Below are positions 22,885 to 31,410 of a stretch of DNA of 34,245 nt, piece after piece. Origin of the DNA: JAWKSY01 sp041402125 (GTDB lineage Bacteria; Planctomycetota; GCA-002687715; DRQF01). The stretch is from contig JAWKSY010000029.1 of the NCBI GenBank assembly GCA_041402125.1, forward strand, positions 1-34,245, given 5' to 3'. How positions within the stretch are numbered: position 1 is the stretch's first letter; each line of letters starts with the position of its first letter. Under the pieces are notes generated by a model that had not been told where the DNA came from, did no database searches, and saw only the letters and a program-made list of their open reading frames with translations. The position numbers and the translations under genes are program-made.

Positions 22885-22951
22885 GATGAGTCTCCGGGGG
22901 CGGAAGGGGAGCGGCCGGACCGAGCATAGCAGCCCGGACCTCCGGCGCGGA

Positions 22952-25468
22952 TCAGGGAGTCCAGCGCGGCTCGCGCCCGAGGAGGTGACGGACGAGGAAA
23001 TCGCGCTGCCGGCGCCGGCCGTAGGGCGTCCCCGCCGCGCCGTGCCCCGCGCCGGGGATCACGAGCAGATCGAAGTCCTTGTCGGCGCGCACCAGGGCGT
23101 CGACCACCTGCATCGTGGACGCCGGGTCGACGTTCGTGTCGAGCTCGCCGACGATCAGGAGCAGCTTCCCCTGCATGCGGTGGGCGTGCACGACGTTCGA
23201 GCTCGCCTCGTACTCCGGGCCGACCGGCCAGCCCATCCAGAGCTCGTTCCACCAGATCTTGTCCATGCGGTTGTCGTGACAGCCGCAGTCCGCGACGGCG
23301 ACCCGGTAGAAGTCCCCGTGGTCGATGAGCGCGCGCATCGCGTTCTGTCCGCCGGCCGACCCGCCGAAGATGCCGACGCGCTCGAGATCGATCGCGGGCT
23401 CCCGCGCCGCCAGCGCCCGGATCCAGGCGATCCGGTCGGGGAAGCCGGCGTCGGCGAGGTTCTTCCAGCAGACGTCGTGGAAGGCCTTGCTGCGGTGCGA
23501 GGTTCCCATGCCGTCGATCTGCACCACGATGAAGCCCAGCTCGGCCATCACCGCCGCCCCGTGCACGGGCGCGAAGCGCTTCGGGACGTGAGCGGAGTGC
23601 GGACCGGCGTAGATCGCCTCGACGACGGGATAGCGCCGGGAGGGATCGAAGTTCGTGGGCCGGTGGACGATGCCCCAGATGTCGGTGACGCCGTCCCGCC
23701 CCTTCGCGCGGAAGATCTCCGGCGGCCGCCACCCCGCGGCGCGGAGCGGCGCGTCGTCGGCGCGCTCGAGATCGACGACGAGCGCGCCGTCGGCGACGCG
23801 ACGGATCTCGGTGACGGGCGCGCGATCGACGCGCGAGTGGCGATCGACGAGGAAGCGACCGTCCGGGGAGAACTCGACCTCGTGATCGCCGTCGGCGGCC
23901 GTGAGCTCGACGAGGTCTCGCCCGTCGAGGTCGACGCGGCAGACGTGGCGGTGGTAGGGATCCTCCCCCGGATGGCGGCCGCCCGCGGTGAAGGTGACCG
24001 TCCGCGCGGCCGGATCGACCCGGAGGACGTCGCGCACGACCCACTCCCCGGCGGTCAGGGCCTTCGCCTCGCCCGTCCGGCCGTCGACGCGCAGGAGGTG
24101 GTTCCAGCCCGAGCGCTCGGACATCCAGAGGAAGGCGGCGCCCTCGTCGACCCACTCGAAGTGCAGCTTGCCGGCGTAGTCGAAGAAGGTCGCGGGGTCG
24201 TCCTCGAAGAGCACCGAGGCGCGCGCCGTGGCCGCGTCGATCGCGATGACGCGCAGGCGCCCGTGGCCGCGTTCGTTGTAGAGGAAGGTGATGCGACGCG
24301 AGTCGGCATCCCAGCGGAAACGGTCGAGACTCCAGGGATTCGGGAACTCCGCCCCGTCGATCGCCCGCAGATCCCCGGCCTCGAGGTCGACGAGGTGGAG
24401 GTGCGGATGGTCGCGCCGGTCGCCGGGCTTCGCGTAGTCGCGTTCGATGAGCCGGGGCTGGAGGCGATCGCGCGGCGAGGACGAAACCATGGCGATCTTC
24501 CGCCGCTCGCCGGCCGTGACGCGCTGGACGAGCGCGAGGCGGCCGTCGGGCGAGACCCGCACCGGTCCGCGGAAGGCGTCGTCGGGACCGCCGCCCGGGG
24601 CGAGCTGGATCTCCTCGCCGTCGGGTCGACGGAGCCAGAGTCCGTGATCGCGGAAGAAGACCGCGGACCGCGCGGCGCGGTCGCGACGGCGCTCGCCCCG
24701 TCCGCGACGCTCGCCCCCGCGATCGTCCCGGCGCTCCGGGGCGGGCGCGGGGAAGACCGCGACGCGGGCCTCGCGCTCCGCGACGTAGCGTCCGCGAGGT
24801 GCGTCGTCGGGACCGATCGCCACCCAGGCGTGCCCCGCGTAGGTCCCCATCTCGCGCGAGGCCCCGGGCGCGAGCTCACCGTAGTCGCGCGCCTCGCCGT
24901 CGCCGTCGATCCAGCGCAGCCGAAGGATCTCGTCGCCCCGGTTCACGAGGAGGAGCGTCGTCGGCCCGCCCCCGCTCCGGGAGCGGACGGCTCGCGCGAC
25001 GGGCTCGGCGCGGAAGGCCGGAACCTCGAGGAGGGGCATCGACCCGAGCGCCCGGGGGCGGGCTCGAGCACGCGAGCGCGGTCCTCGCCCCGCAACCAGA
25101 GACGGACGGCCTCGCCCTCGAGATCGATCGCGAGGACCGGGAGCGACCAGGGATCGCGGGGCTTCCTCCTCCCCGTCGTCGAGACGACGCGCCAGCTCCG
25201 CGTGATCGAAGAGCGGCGCGCGGGTCCCGGCCGCGGCGTCCACCAGGACGAACTCGTGTCCGCCCTCCGCCCGATCGCGGCGGTACCAGAATCGCGCGCC
25301 GTCGGCGGACCAGTGCGGGACGACGTTCGCGTTCCGGACCTTTCCCGCGAAGCGGGCCCCCAGCCCGTCGGCGCGCGCGTAGTCCTCGGCCGAACCCTGC
25401 GCCCCGAGCGACGGGAGCGGAAACGCGACGAGGAGGACGATCAGGAGCGACCGGAGCATCGGAGCCAT
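22952..25468 (-). CDS. S9-family (dipeptidyl-peptidase IV-like) serine peptidase with an internal frame-shifted stretch
   Basis: The 838-residue secreted protein has a signal peptide, an N-terminal beta-propeller (about 30-560, WDADSRRITFLYNERG-type repeats) and a C-terminal peptidase: nucleophile GGSAGG (Ser704), acid GELDTNVDP and histidine GAGHGAAG. Peptidases of this family remove short peptides from N-termini. Residues about 104-138 read as basic low-complexity sequence in this frame; the third frame there gives the natural DPWSLPVLAIDLEGEAVRLW and RGEDRARVLEPAPG. So a one-base insertion near 25158-25161 (G run) and a one-base deletion near 25054-25058 offset each other. They may be assembly errors. 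The rest looks intact. The start at 25468 is tentative; an ATG three codons later is possible. Confidence 0.85.
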   Translation of the reverse strand: MAPMLRSLLIVLLVAFPLPSLGAQGSAEDYARADGLGARFAGKVRNANVVPHWSADGARFWYRRDRAEGGHEFVLVDAAAGTRAPLFDHAELARRLDDGEEEAPRSLVAPGPRDRSRGRGRPSLVAGRGPRSRARARPRALGSMPLLEVPAFRAEPVARAVRSRSGGGPTTLLLVNRGDEILRLRWIDGDGEARDYGELAPGASREMGTYAGHAWVAIGPDDAPRGRYVAEREARVAVFPAPAPERRDDRGGERRGRGERRRDRAARSAVFFRDHGLWLRRPDGEEIQLAPGGGPDDAFRGPVRVSPDGRLALVQRVTAGERRKIAMVSSSPRDRLQPRLIERDYAKPGDRRDHPHLHLVDLEAGDLRAIDGAEFPNPWSLDRFRWDADSRRITFLYNERGHGRLRVIAIDAATARASVLFEDDPATFFDYAGKLHFEWVDEGAAFLWMSERSGWNHLLRVDGRTGEAKALTAGEWVVRDVLRVDPAARTVTFTAGGRHPGEDPYHRHVCRVDLDGRDLVELTAADGDHEVEFSPDGRFLVDRHSRVDRAPVTEIRRVADGALVVDLERADDAPLRAAGWRPPEIFRAKGRDGVTDIWGIVHRPTNFDPSRRYPVVEAIYAGPHSAHVPKRFAPVHGAAVMAELGFIVVQIDGMGTSHRSKAFHDVCWKNLADAGFPDRIAWIRALAAREPAIDLERVGIFGGSAGGQNAMRALIDHGDFYRVAVADCGCHDNRMDKIWWNELWMGWPVGPEYEASSNVVHAHRMQGKLLLIVGELDTNVDPASTMQVVDALVRADKDFDLLVIPGAGHGAAGTPYGRRRQRDFLVRHLLGREPRWTP

Positions 25469-25493
25469 GGCGGGATCTCGAAGGGGTATCGGG

Positions 25494-26977
25494 TCAGGAC
25501 GCGTCGTCGTCGGGGGCGAAGATCGCGAACTCGGGCGCGTAGCTCACGAGTCCCGAGGCGCCGTCCAGGGCCCCCGGGCGGAGCTCGAGGACCTGGAAGG
25601 CCTCGCCGCCGCCGAAGCCATCGTGGAGCCCGCGCTCGCCGGCGGGCCGGAAACCGAAGCGTCCGTAGTAGGCGGGGTCGCCGAGGACGACGCACCACCC
25701 CGCCCCGCCGTCGCGCGCCTGACGCAGCCCTGGCGGACGAGCTCGGCCGCGATGCCGTGCCGTCGCTCGGCGAAGGTCACGGCCACCGGGGCGAGTCCGA
25801 GCCCGGGCGCGACTCCCGCGACCTCGGCCGGGCTGAAGGCGACGTGCCCGACGACGACGCCGTCTCGGCGCGCGACGCGCGAGGGACCGAGTCGTCCCGC
25901 GGCGCGCAGGCGCTCCACGAGCTCGGCCTCGAGCGGCCCCTCGAAGGCGGCGCGGTGGAGCGTCGTGATCCCGGCGACGTCCTCCGGTCGCTCGTCGTCG
26001 AAGGCGGGCGCCGGCGCGGAGGCGGGGCGGGGCCGGGCCGGATCGCGCTCGTAGATCGCCTCGCCGCGCCCGTCGAGCTCGCGGAAGCGCCAGCCCGAGG
26101 CCTCGTAGAACCGGGCCGCGCGCGTGTTCGGATCGGTGCCGAGTTCCAGCCGCGCGAGTCCGTCCTCGCGCGCGCCGTCGAGCAGGGCGCGTTCGAGCGC
26201 GCGCCCGAGTCCGCGGAGCTCGCGTTCGGGGTCGACGAAGAGCGCCCACACGGAGGCGGACTCCCGATCGAGGAAGGCGAATCCCGCGACGTCACCGTCG
26301 ACGAGCGCGACCCAACCCCGTCCGCGCTCGCCGAGGTAGCGGCGATAGTCGTCCGCCGTCACCCGCGCCGGATCGCTCAGGACGTTCTCCCGGACGAGTC
26401 CGCGGATCCGCATCATCGCGTCGATGTCGCGCTCTTCCGCGGGGCGGATCTCCGGGAGCGGGATCGCCGCTCCCCTTGCGTCGTCGAGGCGCGGCGCGAC
26501 TCGGGCCGCCTCGCGTTCGATCTCGCGCCGGAGGCGCACGACGACCTGGTCGAGCGCCTGCAGGAACCGCGAGCGGTCGCGATCGCGGAGAGGCGGCGGG
26601 CCTCCGGTGATCTCGCCCTGGTCCCGCAGGTGCGTCAGGAGATCGCGCGTCGCGAGGACGTGACCGACGTTGTCCTCGGTGAGCAGGTCGCCGGTGGGCG
26701 AGAGGACGCGGGCGCCGCGCTTCACGCAGCGCGCGGCGAGGGGGATGTCGGAGGTGACGACGACGTCCCGCGCCGCGACGCGCTCCGCGATCCAGTCGTC
26801 GGCCGCGTCGAAGCCGCCCTCGACGACCTCGAGCCGGATCGCGGGGTCGGTGGGCGTCTGCATCCAGGAGTTGGCGACCAGCGTGACCGAGAGTCCGAGC
26901 CGCCGCGCCACGCGGTAGATCTCGGGCTTCACCGGACAGGCATCCGCGTCGACCCAGACGTGCGGCCCCGCGCCCAC
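25494..26977 (-). CDS. DUF188 (YaiI/YqxD)-GNAT-GNAT fusion, with a one-base frameshift
   Basis: The N-terminal part (residues about 6-155) is a YaiI/DUF188 protein: VWVDADACPVK, VANSWMQTPTD, DAADDWIAE, VVTSDIPLAARCV, GGPPPLRDRDRSRF, of PIN-like nuclease-like fold. The same frame continues without a start codon into a GNAT acetyltransferase (EIRPAEERDIDAMMRIRG ... FVDPERELRGLGRALERALLDG, about 175-320) and then a YhbS-like second GNAT (RDGVVVGHVAFSPAEV ... LGDPAYYGRFGFRPAGERG). Between HGIAAELVRQG and LRQARDGGAG one G is missing near 25728-25730; with it restored the gene is 494 residues plus stop. The GTG at 26977 is the best visible start, but the ribosome site overlaps it. If the junction with GNAT also hides an indel, the genes could be separate. 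Confidence 0.7.
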
Positions 26978-26994
26978 CTCCTCGCCGCCCCCGC

Positions 26995-27237
26995 TCAGGC
27001 CATCGCCCGCAGCGCGAGGTAGGGAACGAGATTGAAGACGAAGATCGCGATCTTGAAGATCGCCATGCCCTGGTAGTGGATGCCGTCGAACTGCTGGTCG
27101 GTGCAGCGGAACCACTGGCCGTGGAAGCGGATCAGCCAGGCGCGGCCGAAGGCGAAGAAGAGGAACCAGACGAGGAGCAGCGCGTAGTCGAAGAGCGTGC
27201 ACCAGCCGAGGAAATCGCGGAAGTTCGCGAGCGTCAT
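26995..27237 (-). CDS. DUF6868-like small membrane protein
   Basis: The 80-residue protein has two hydrophobic helices (about 10-33, FLGWCTLFDYALLLVWFLFF, and 58-77) with the intervening FHGQWFRCTDQQFDGIHYQG. The order LGWC - lHGqWF - FDgiHYqGmA - fK - vFNlvPYlAL matches a small family I recall as DUF6868. GGAG precedes the ATG at 27237 by about seven bases. The stop lies 17 bases before the GTG start of the DUF188 fusion, so they are probably co-transcribed. Function is unknown. Confidence 0.75.
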   Translation of the reverse strand: MTLANFRDFLGWCTLFDYALLLVWFLFFAFGRAWLIRFHGQWFRCTDQQFDGIHYQGMAIFKIAIFVFNLVPYLALRAMA

Positions 27238-27361
27238 CCCGTGTCTCCGGAGAGGGGCGTGCGGCGGAGGGCGGGACGGCCGTCCGCGTCGCGCCGCTCC
27301 GATCCTGCCGCAGCCGCGCTCGCGGCGACACCCCGCGACGTGTTTTCCGCGGGGGCGTTGA

Positions 27362-27904
27362 TCAGGGGCCGAGACGGTCGGCGATGGCGAGCACGGTGCG
27401 CCAGTTCCGCGTCGTGACCGGCGAGCCCGCGGCGCGGTCGAGAACCGCCGGCGTCAGCTTCGTGGCGCCCGCGCCGCGGCCGAAGCGGAACCAGAGCGCG
27501 CCCGCGGCGTGCGCGATCTCCTCGTCGTCCGCCGCCCGCTCGCGCAGGGCCGCGACGGCGCCGGGCGCGATCCTGTCCTTGGCGAGCCCGACGAGGACCC
27601 GCTGGGGTTCGCGTTCGGCCGCGTCGGGAGAGGACAGGCCTCGCGGAGGCATCGCCACTGCGGGGCGTCGCGCACGACGACGGGCACCGTGAAGCCGAAG
27701 CGCTCCGCGATCGCCGCCTCGAGCGCCGATTCGAGATCGACGCCCCGGCCGGCGGCGCGGAACCCGAGTTCCCGCTCTGCACGTGGGTCCAGGCCTCGGC
27801 CCAGTCCAGCCGGCGGCGAGCGCGCGGAGGTCGGCCATCGGAAGCTTGCGGTGACCGCCGACGTTGATCCCGCGGATGAGGGCGACGCGCTTCTTCTCGG
27901 GCAC
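27362..27904 (-). pseudogene. DUF1697-family gene with three single-base deletions
   Basis: The start (VALIRGINVGGHRKLPMADLRAL) and end (LAKDRIAPGAVAALRERAADD ... TTRNWRTVLAIADRLG) are typical of DUF1697 proteins and lie in the same frame, so the raw translation is uninterrupted but nonsense in the middle. Three separate frames supply the missing homology: LDWAEAWTHVQSGNSG, FRAAGRGVDLESALEAAIAE with VPVVVRDAPQW, then back to frame. One base is missing near 27809-27812, one near 27763-27765 and one near 27654-27657. With the three bases restored the protein would be 181 residues, the usual length. It is either a decaying gene or, more likely given the neighbours, sequencing error in short G/C runs. 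GGAGG precedes the GTG at 27904. Confidence 0.8.
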
Positions 27905-27978
27905 GACGCGTCCTCCGCCTCGGCGCCGTCGGTCCTCGCGCTCCCGGAGCGGGGCGGGACGACCCGACGGCGAGAGGA

Positions 27979-28269
27979 TCAGTCCTCCGAGTCCATGTAC
28001 TCGGAGAAGTTCTCGATGTAGTCGTCGTAGTGCTCCTCGAGCATCGCCCGGTACTCCGAGACGAAGAACTCGAGGGACTCCTCGCGCGACGCCTTCATCT
28101 GCTCCGCGGTCTCGAAGCCGCCGGCCGACAGCCAGGCGTCGAAGCGCGCCAGCGCGAACATCATCGAGGCGCCGACCTCGCCGGCATCGCCCTCTCCGAT
28201 CTGCCGGTTCGCGAGCTCGATGTGCGCGTCCGCGCGCTCGTAGAAGACGTCTTCGGTCTCGTCGCTCAT
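27979..28269 (-). CDS. DUF3144 family protein
   Basis: The 96-residue acidic cytoplasmic protein matches DUF3144: FYERADAHIELANRQIGEGDAGEVGASMMFALARFDAWLSAGG near the N-terminus, then VSEYRAMLEEHYDDYIENFSEYMDS at the C-terminus. It is probably a small helical protein. GGGAGG lies about six bases before the ATG at 28269. It is preceded by the SnoaL-like gene 28 bases upstream, suggesting an operon. Function is unknown. Confidence 0.85.
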   Translation of the reverse strand: MSDETEDVFYERADAHIELANRQIGEGDAGEVGASMMFALARFDAWLSAGGFETAEQMKASREESLEFFVSEYRAMLEEHYDDYIENFSEYMDSED

Positions 28270-28297
28270 GGGTACCCTCCCGGTCCCGGTGATGTGA

Positions 28298-28750
28298 TCA
28301 GGAATCGAGGTGCGGCGTGAAGACGACCTGCGCCGTCACGGGGTCGAACGGCAGCGAGACGTGCTCGTGCACGATGCGCCAGCGTCCGTCGATCTTGCGG
28401 TAGCCCGCGCTGGAACGCATCCAGGTGCGCGGCGGTCCGTCGTGGCCCATGTCCGTCAGGCGCCAGACCCAGTTCGCGTGCGCGACCTCGCGTCCGGCGA
28501 GGATCTGGAGCTCGCGGATCTCCGCCCCGCAGGCCGCGGGGAAGTAGGGCAGGCAGGCCAGCCACGACGCGCGCAGCGCGGCCGCCCCGCGGAGCCGGAA
28601 GGGCGGCTTCACGTCGAAGACGACGACGTCCTCGAGATAGGGCGCCATGATCCGATCGATGTCCTTGGCGCCGATGGCGCTCATCTGATCGGCGATCAGC
28701 TGGCTGATCTCGGCTTCCTCGTGCACGCGGGCGGGATCGACATACGGCAT
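28298..28750 (-). CDS. SnoaL/DUF4440-like NTF2-fold protein
   Basis: The 150-residue protein shows the nuclear-transport-factor-2-like pattern: HEEAEISQLIADQMSAIGAKDIDRIMAPYLEDVVVFD, a conserved aromatic PPFRLRGAAALRASW, LAGREVAHANWVWRLT, and the C-terminal YRKIDGRWRIVHEHVSLPFDP. Such proteins are small enzymes or ligand-binding proteins. The ATG at 28750 has GGAGGG about six bases upstream; an upstream GTG would add eight residues and is less likely. Co-directional with DUF3144. Confidence 0.8.
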   Translation of the reverse strand: MPYVDPARVHEEAEISQLIADQMSAIGAKDIDRIMAPYLEDVVVFDVKPPFRLRGAAALRASWLACLPYFPAACGAEIRELQILAGREVAHANWVWRLTDMGHDGPPRTWMRSSAGYRKIDGRWRIVHEHVSLPFDPVTAQVVFTPHLDS

Positions 28751-28845
28751 GGTTGGCCCTCCGTCGGCCGACACCGAGATACCCGGTCGGAGGTTCGGAG
28801 GGAAGGCGAGCCGCGGGAATTGCGGGTTTCGGCGGTCGCGCCGGG

Positions 28846-31410
28846 TCAGCGGCGCGGCGCGTAGATGAGGATCTCGGGACGCGCCCCTTCCTCTCCCGGG
28901 GGCGTCTCGACGCGGATCTCCTCCGGTCGCCAGCTCCGAGGCCAGCGGATCTCGCGGTCGCCCTCGGCGCCGCCGATCGCGACGTCCTGCTCGAAGCGGC
29001 GCCCGGCCGCGTTCGAGACGATCACGCGGAGCGCCCGCGGCCGGACGGCGTCCGGCTCGCGCTCCCGCCAGGCCAGACGGGCCGCGTCGGCCCCGTCGCG
29101 CAGCCGCACCGGACGGCGCGCCTCCTCGGGACCGAAGCTCGCGAGGAGCCGCGCGGTCGAGGCGGCCTCGGGAAGGAGACGGAAGCGCCTCGAGGCGTCG
29201 ACCGCGCTCCGCAGGCGCGCCGCGCGTCGAGACGCGGAGACGCCGCAGCCCCAGTCGGGCGACCCCGGAGAAGAAGCGGCCGATCCAGACGATGCGTCCC
29301 TCGACCCGACCGCAGGCTCCGCCCGCGCCCAGTGGCCGGGCTCGCCGACGTAGACGTCGTCGGCCGCGAGTTTCGCGAGGGACGACGCCTCCGCGTCCGA
29401 CCCGGGAGCGAGGACGACCGCGACGAGTCCCGTCGGGTCGTCGCCGAGATCGATCTCGACGAGCGTCGGACCCGCCGCGACCTCCGGCCCGTCGACGCCG
29501 TAGCGGCGGCCAGCGAGCAGACGCGATCCGAGCAGGCCCGGCACGCGCGCGAGCGCGAGCATGCCGCGGGGCCCCTCGCGCTCGTCGCGGGCGAGGCGGC
29601 GGAGGATCTCGAGTCCGGCGGCGGCGCCCCAGTCGGCGAGGAGAGCGGCGGCCGCCGCGGCCGACGCGGGATCGGGATCCTCGAGCACGGCGGCGACCGA
29701 CTCGGCCTCGCCGGTCGCGCCGAGGTCGCGGAGCGCGTCGAGGACGCGGCGCGCGGACGCGGGCTCGAGACGCCCGAAGCGGAGGAGGAGGCCGAGCACC
29801 ACCGGACGCTCGTCGCCTCCCACCGCGAGGAAGGCCTCGAGGAGCTCGTCGCGCGCGGCTCCGGTCGCGGGATCGAGGAGGCGTCGCCGGAGCTCGGGAA
29901 GCGCGGCGACATCGCCCAGTCGGTGGCGGGCCAGCGCGAGCTCGCCGAGGACCGGCGCGAGCGCACGGCGCCGGCTCGCGTCGAGCCCCTCCAGCGCGAT
30001 CGTCAGCTCGCGGAGCGTCTCCGCCCCGGACGGATGGCCGCCGCGACCGATCGCGCGGACGAAGGCGCCGAGGTCACCGGTCTCCAGGAGCCGCTCACGC
30101 TCCTCGGGACCGAGGGTGGGCGCGACTCCGGCCGCGCCGGCCCGGAGAAGCGCGGCGCGCCGGAGCGCGACGAGGGACGGATCCCCGTCGATCGCGATCT
30201 CGGCGAGCGCCTCGGAGGGAAGCGGGATGTCGTTCGCGAGCGCGAGGGCGAGCGCCCGCCGCGGGTCGGCGCGGATCGCGTCGACGAGGGCGGCCGCCGC
30301 CGCGGGCGCGGCCCGGCGCGCGAGCCACGCGGCCCGACCCAGCCGGAGCGACCCGGAGCGGGCGAGGCCGGGCTCCCGCGGCGCGAGCCAGCTCGCGCCG
30401 AAGGCGTCGAGGGCCGCGACCAGGGCCGGATCCGCGTCGCCGGGCACGGGGGAGCGCGCGGATGGGACGCGCTCGAGGCGGCGCCCGGCGGCGTCGGCGA
30501 GGACGATGCGATGCCAGTCCCGGGCCTCGGCGTCGAGGGCGAGCCCGTCGCGGATCGCCGGCGACCCGGGCGCTGCGTCCGCGAGGAGATCGCGACCCTC
30601 GAGTCCCGAGACTCCCTTCCCGAGGGCGGCGAGGAGGGTCGGCAGGACGTCGATGCCGCGCGAGGGATGATCGACGACGCGCGGCGGTCGCCCGGGGAGC
30701 CGGAGGAAGAAGGGAGAGTCCGCGACGAGGTCGTCGTCGCCCCGGGGCAGCGAGACGCCGGCGACGGCGACGACGAGGTCGTCCCGGTCGCGCGCCCCCT
30801 CGAAGGCGCCGAGGAGTCGCGCCAGCGTCCCGTCGGCGCGCTCGAGGCGCCGACGGCGATTCGCGTCGTCACCGAGCTCGAGGTGGAACCAGGCCGCGAA
30901 CCGCCCGCCCTCGGCCGCGCGGAGGCCCTGCTCCGCCGCCGCCACGAGCTTGGTCTCGTCGCGACCGTACTCCCAGAGGCGGCGCTCGAAGCCGAACTCC
31001 TCCTCGAAGGCGAGGTGAGCGCTCCGGCCGTCGAAGCGCCGGTAGTGCGGGTGGGCCGCGAAGGGCAGCGCCCGGTCGCGCAGGCGATGGCCGAGACTCC
31101 GCGCCCCCCCCACCCCGTCGCCGGTGAGGATCTCGATCGGCGCGAGTCCGTACATCGCGGAGAGGACGCCGACGAGCGAGTCGTCCGTCCCGGCCGCGTG
31201 CCGGCGGAAGTCCGTGGACGCATCGCGGAGGGCGACGAGATTCGGCGTGACCCCGTCCTCGAGTTCCGCCGCGCGGAGCGAGGAGAAGGTCACGAGGACG
31301 AGCGAGGGCCCGGCCGGCGGCGCGTCCTGCGCCGACGCCGCGAGCGCGAGGAGCAGGAGCGCGAGAGCCGGGCGGACGAGCATCCCGGTACGCGCGGTCG
31401 GATCAGCCAT
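28846..31410 (-). CDS. Secreted degenerate sulfatase-fold protein with HEAT-like repeats
   Basis: The 854-residue protein has a signal peptide (VRPALALLLLALAASAQ), then a sulfatase-like domain recognisable by SLVLVTFSSLRAAELEDG followed by TPNLVALRDASTDFRRHAAG, YGLAPIEIL, the DD/acid segments, and GIDVLPTLLAALGKGVSGLEGRDLL, a strong sulfatase landmark. The place of the catalytic CxPSR motif reads TDDSLVGVLSAM, so the formylglycine cysteine or serine is missing, as is the first metal aspartate. From about 380-690 helical HEAT-like repeats follow, then a jelly-roll-like C-terminal domain. It may be a pseudoenzyme scaffold. The ATG at 31410 overlaps the upstream gene's end by eight bases; a second ATG at 31383 starts directly before the signal peptide. 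Confidence 0.75.
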   Translation of the reverse strand: MADPTARTGMLVRPALALLLLALAASAQDAPPAGPSLVLVTFSSLRAAELEDGVTPNLVALRDASTDFRRHAAGTDDSLVGVLSAMYGLAPIEILTGDGVGGARSLGHRLRDRALPFAAHPHYRRFDGRSAHLAFEEEFGFERRLWEYGRDETKLVAAAEQGLRAAEGGRFAAWFHLELGDDANRRRRLERADGTLARLLGAFEGARDRDDLVVAVAGVSLPRGDDDLVADSPFFLRLPGRPPRVVDHPSRGIDVLPTLLAALGKGVSGLEGRDLLADAAPGSPAIRDGLALDAEARDWHRIVLADAAGRRLERVPSARSPVPGDADPALVAALDAFGASWLAPREPGLARSGSLRLGRAAWLARRAAPAAAAALVDAIRADPRRALALALANDIPLPSEALAEIAIDGDPSLVALRRAALLRAGAAGVAPTLGPEERERLLETGDLGAFVRAIGRGGHPSGAETLRELTIALEGLDASRRRALAPVLGELALARHRLGDVAALPELRRRLLDPATGAARDELLEAFLAVGGDERPVVLGLLLRFGRLEPASARRVLDALRDLGATGEAESVAAVLEDPDPASAAAAAALLADWGAAAGLEILRRLARDEREGPRGMLALARVPGLLGSRLLAGRRYGVDGPEVAAGPTLVEIDLGDDPTGLVAVVLAPGSDAEASSLAKLAADDVYVGEPGHWARAEPAVGSRDASSGSAASSPGSPDWGCGVSASRRAARLRSAVDASRRFRLLPEAASTARLLASFGPEEARRPVRLRDGADAARLAWREREPDAVRPRALRVIVSNAAGRRFEQDVAIGGAEGDREIRWPRSWRPEEIRVETPPGEEGARPEILIYAPRR

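Noticed and set aside
19982..22927. A 981-codon leftward open frame
   Set aside because: Most of it is the arginine-rich shadow of the transglutaminase-esterase gene. Only its last 202 codons, beginning at the GTG at 20590 with a signal peptide, are a gene.
22886..27022. A 1378-codon rightward open frame opposite the S9 peptidase and the DUF188 fusion
   Set aside because: Its composition is that of an antisense shadow in GC-rich DNA (runs of E, R, D, V and A, no domains), while the opposite strand has clear families with catalytic motifs.
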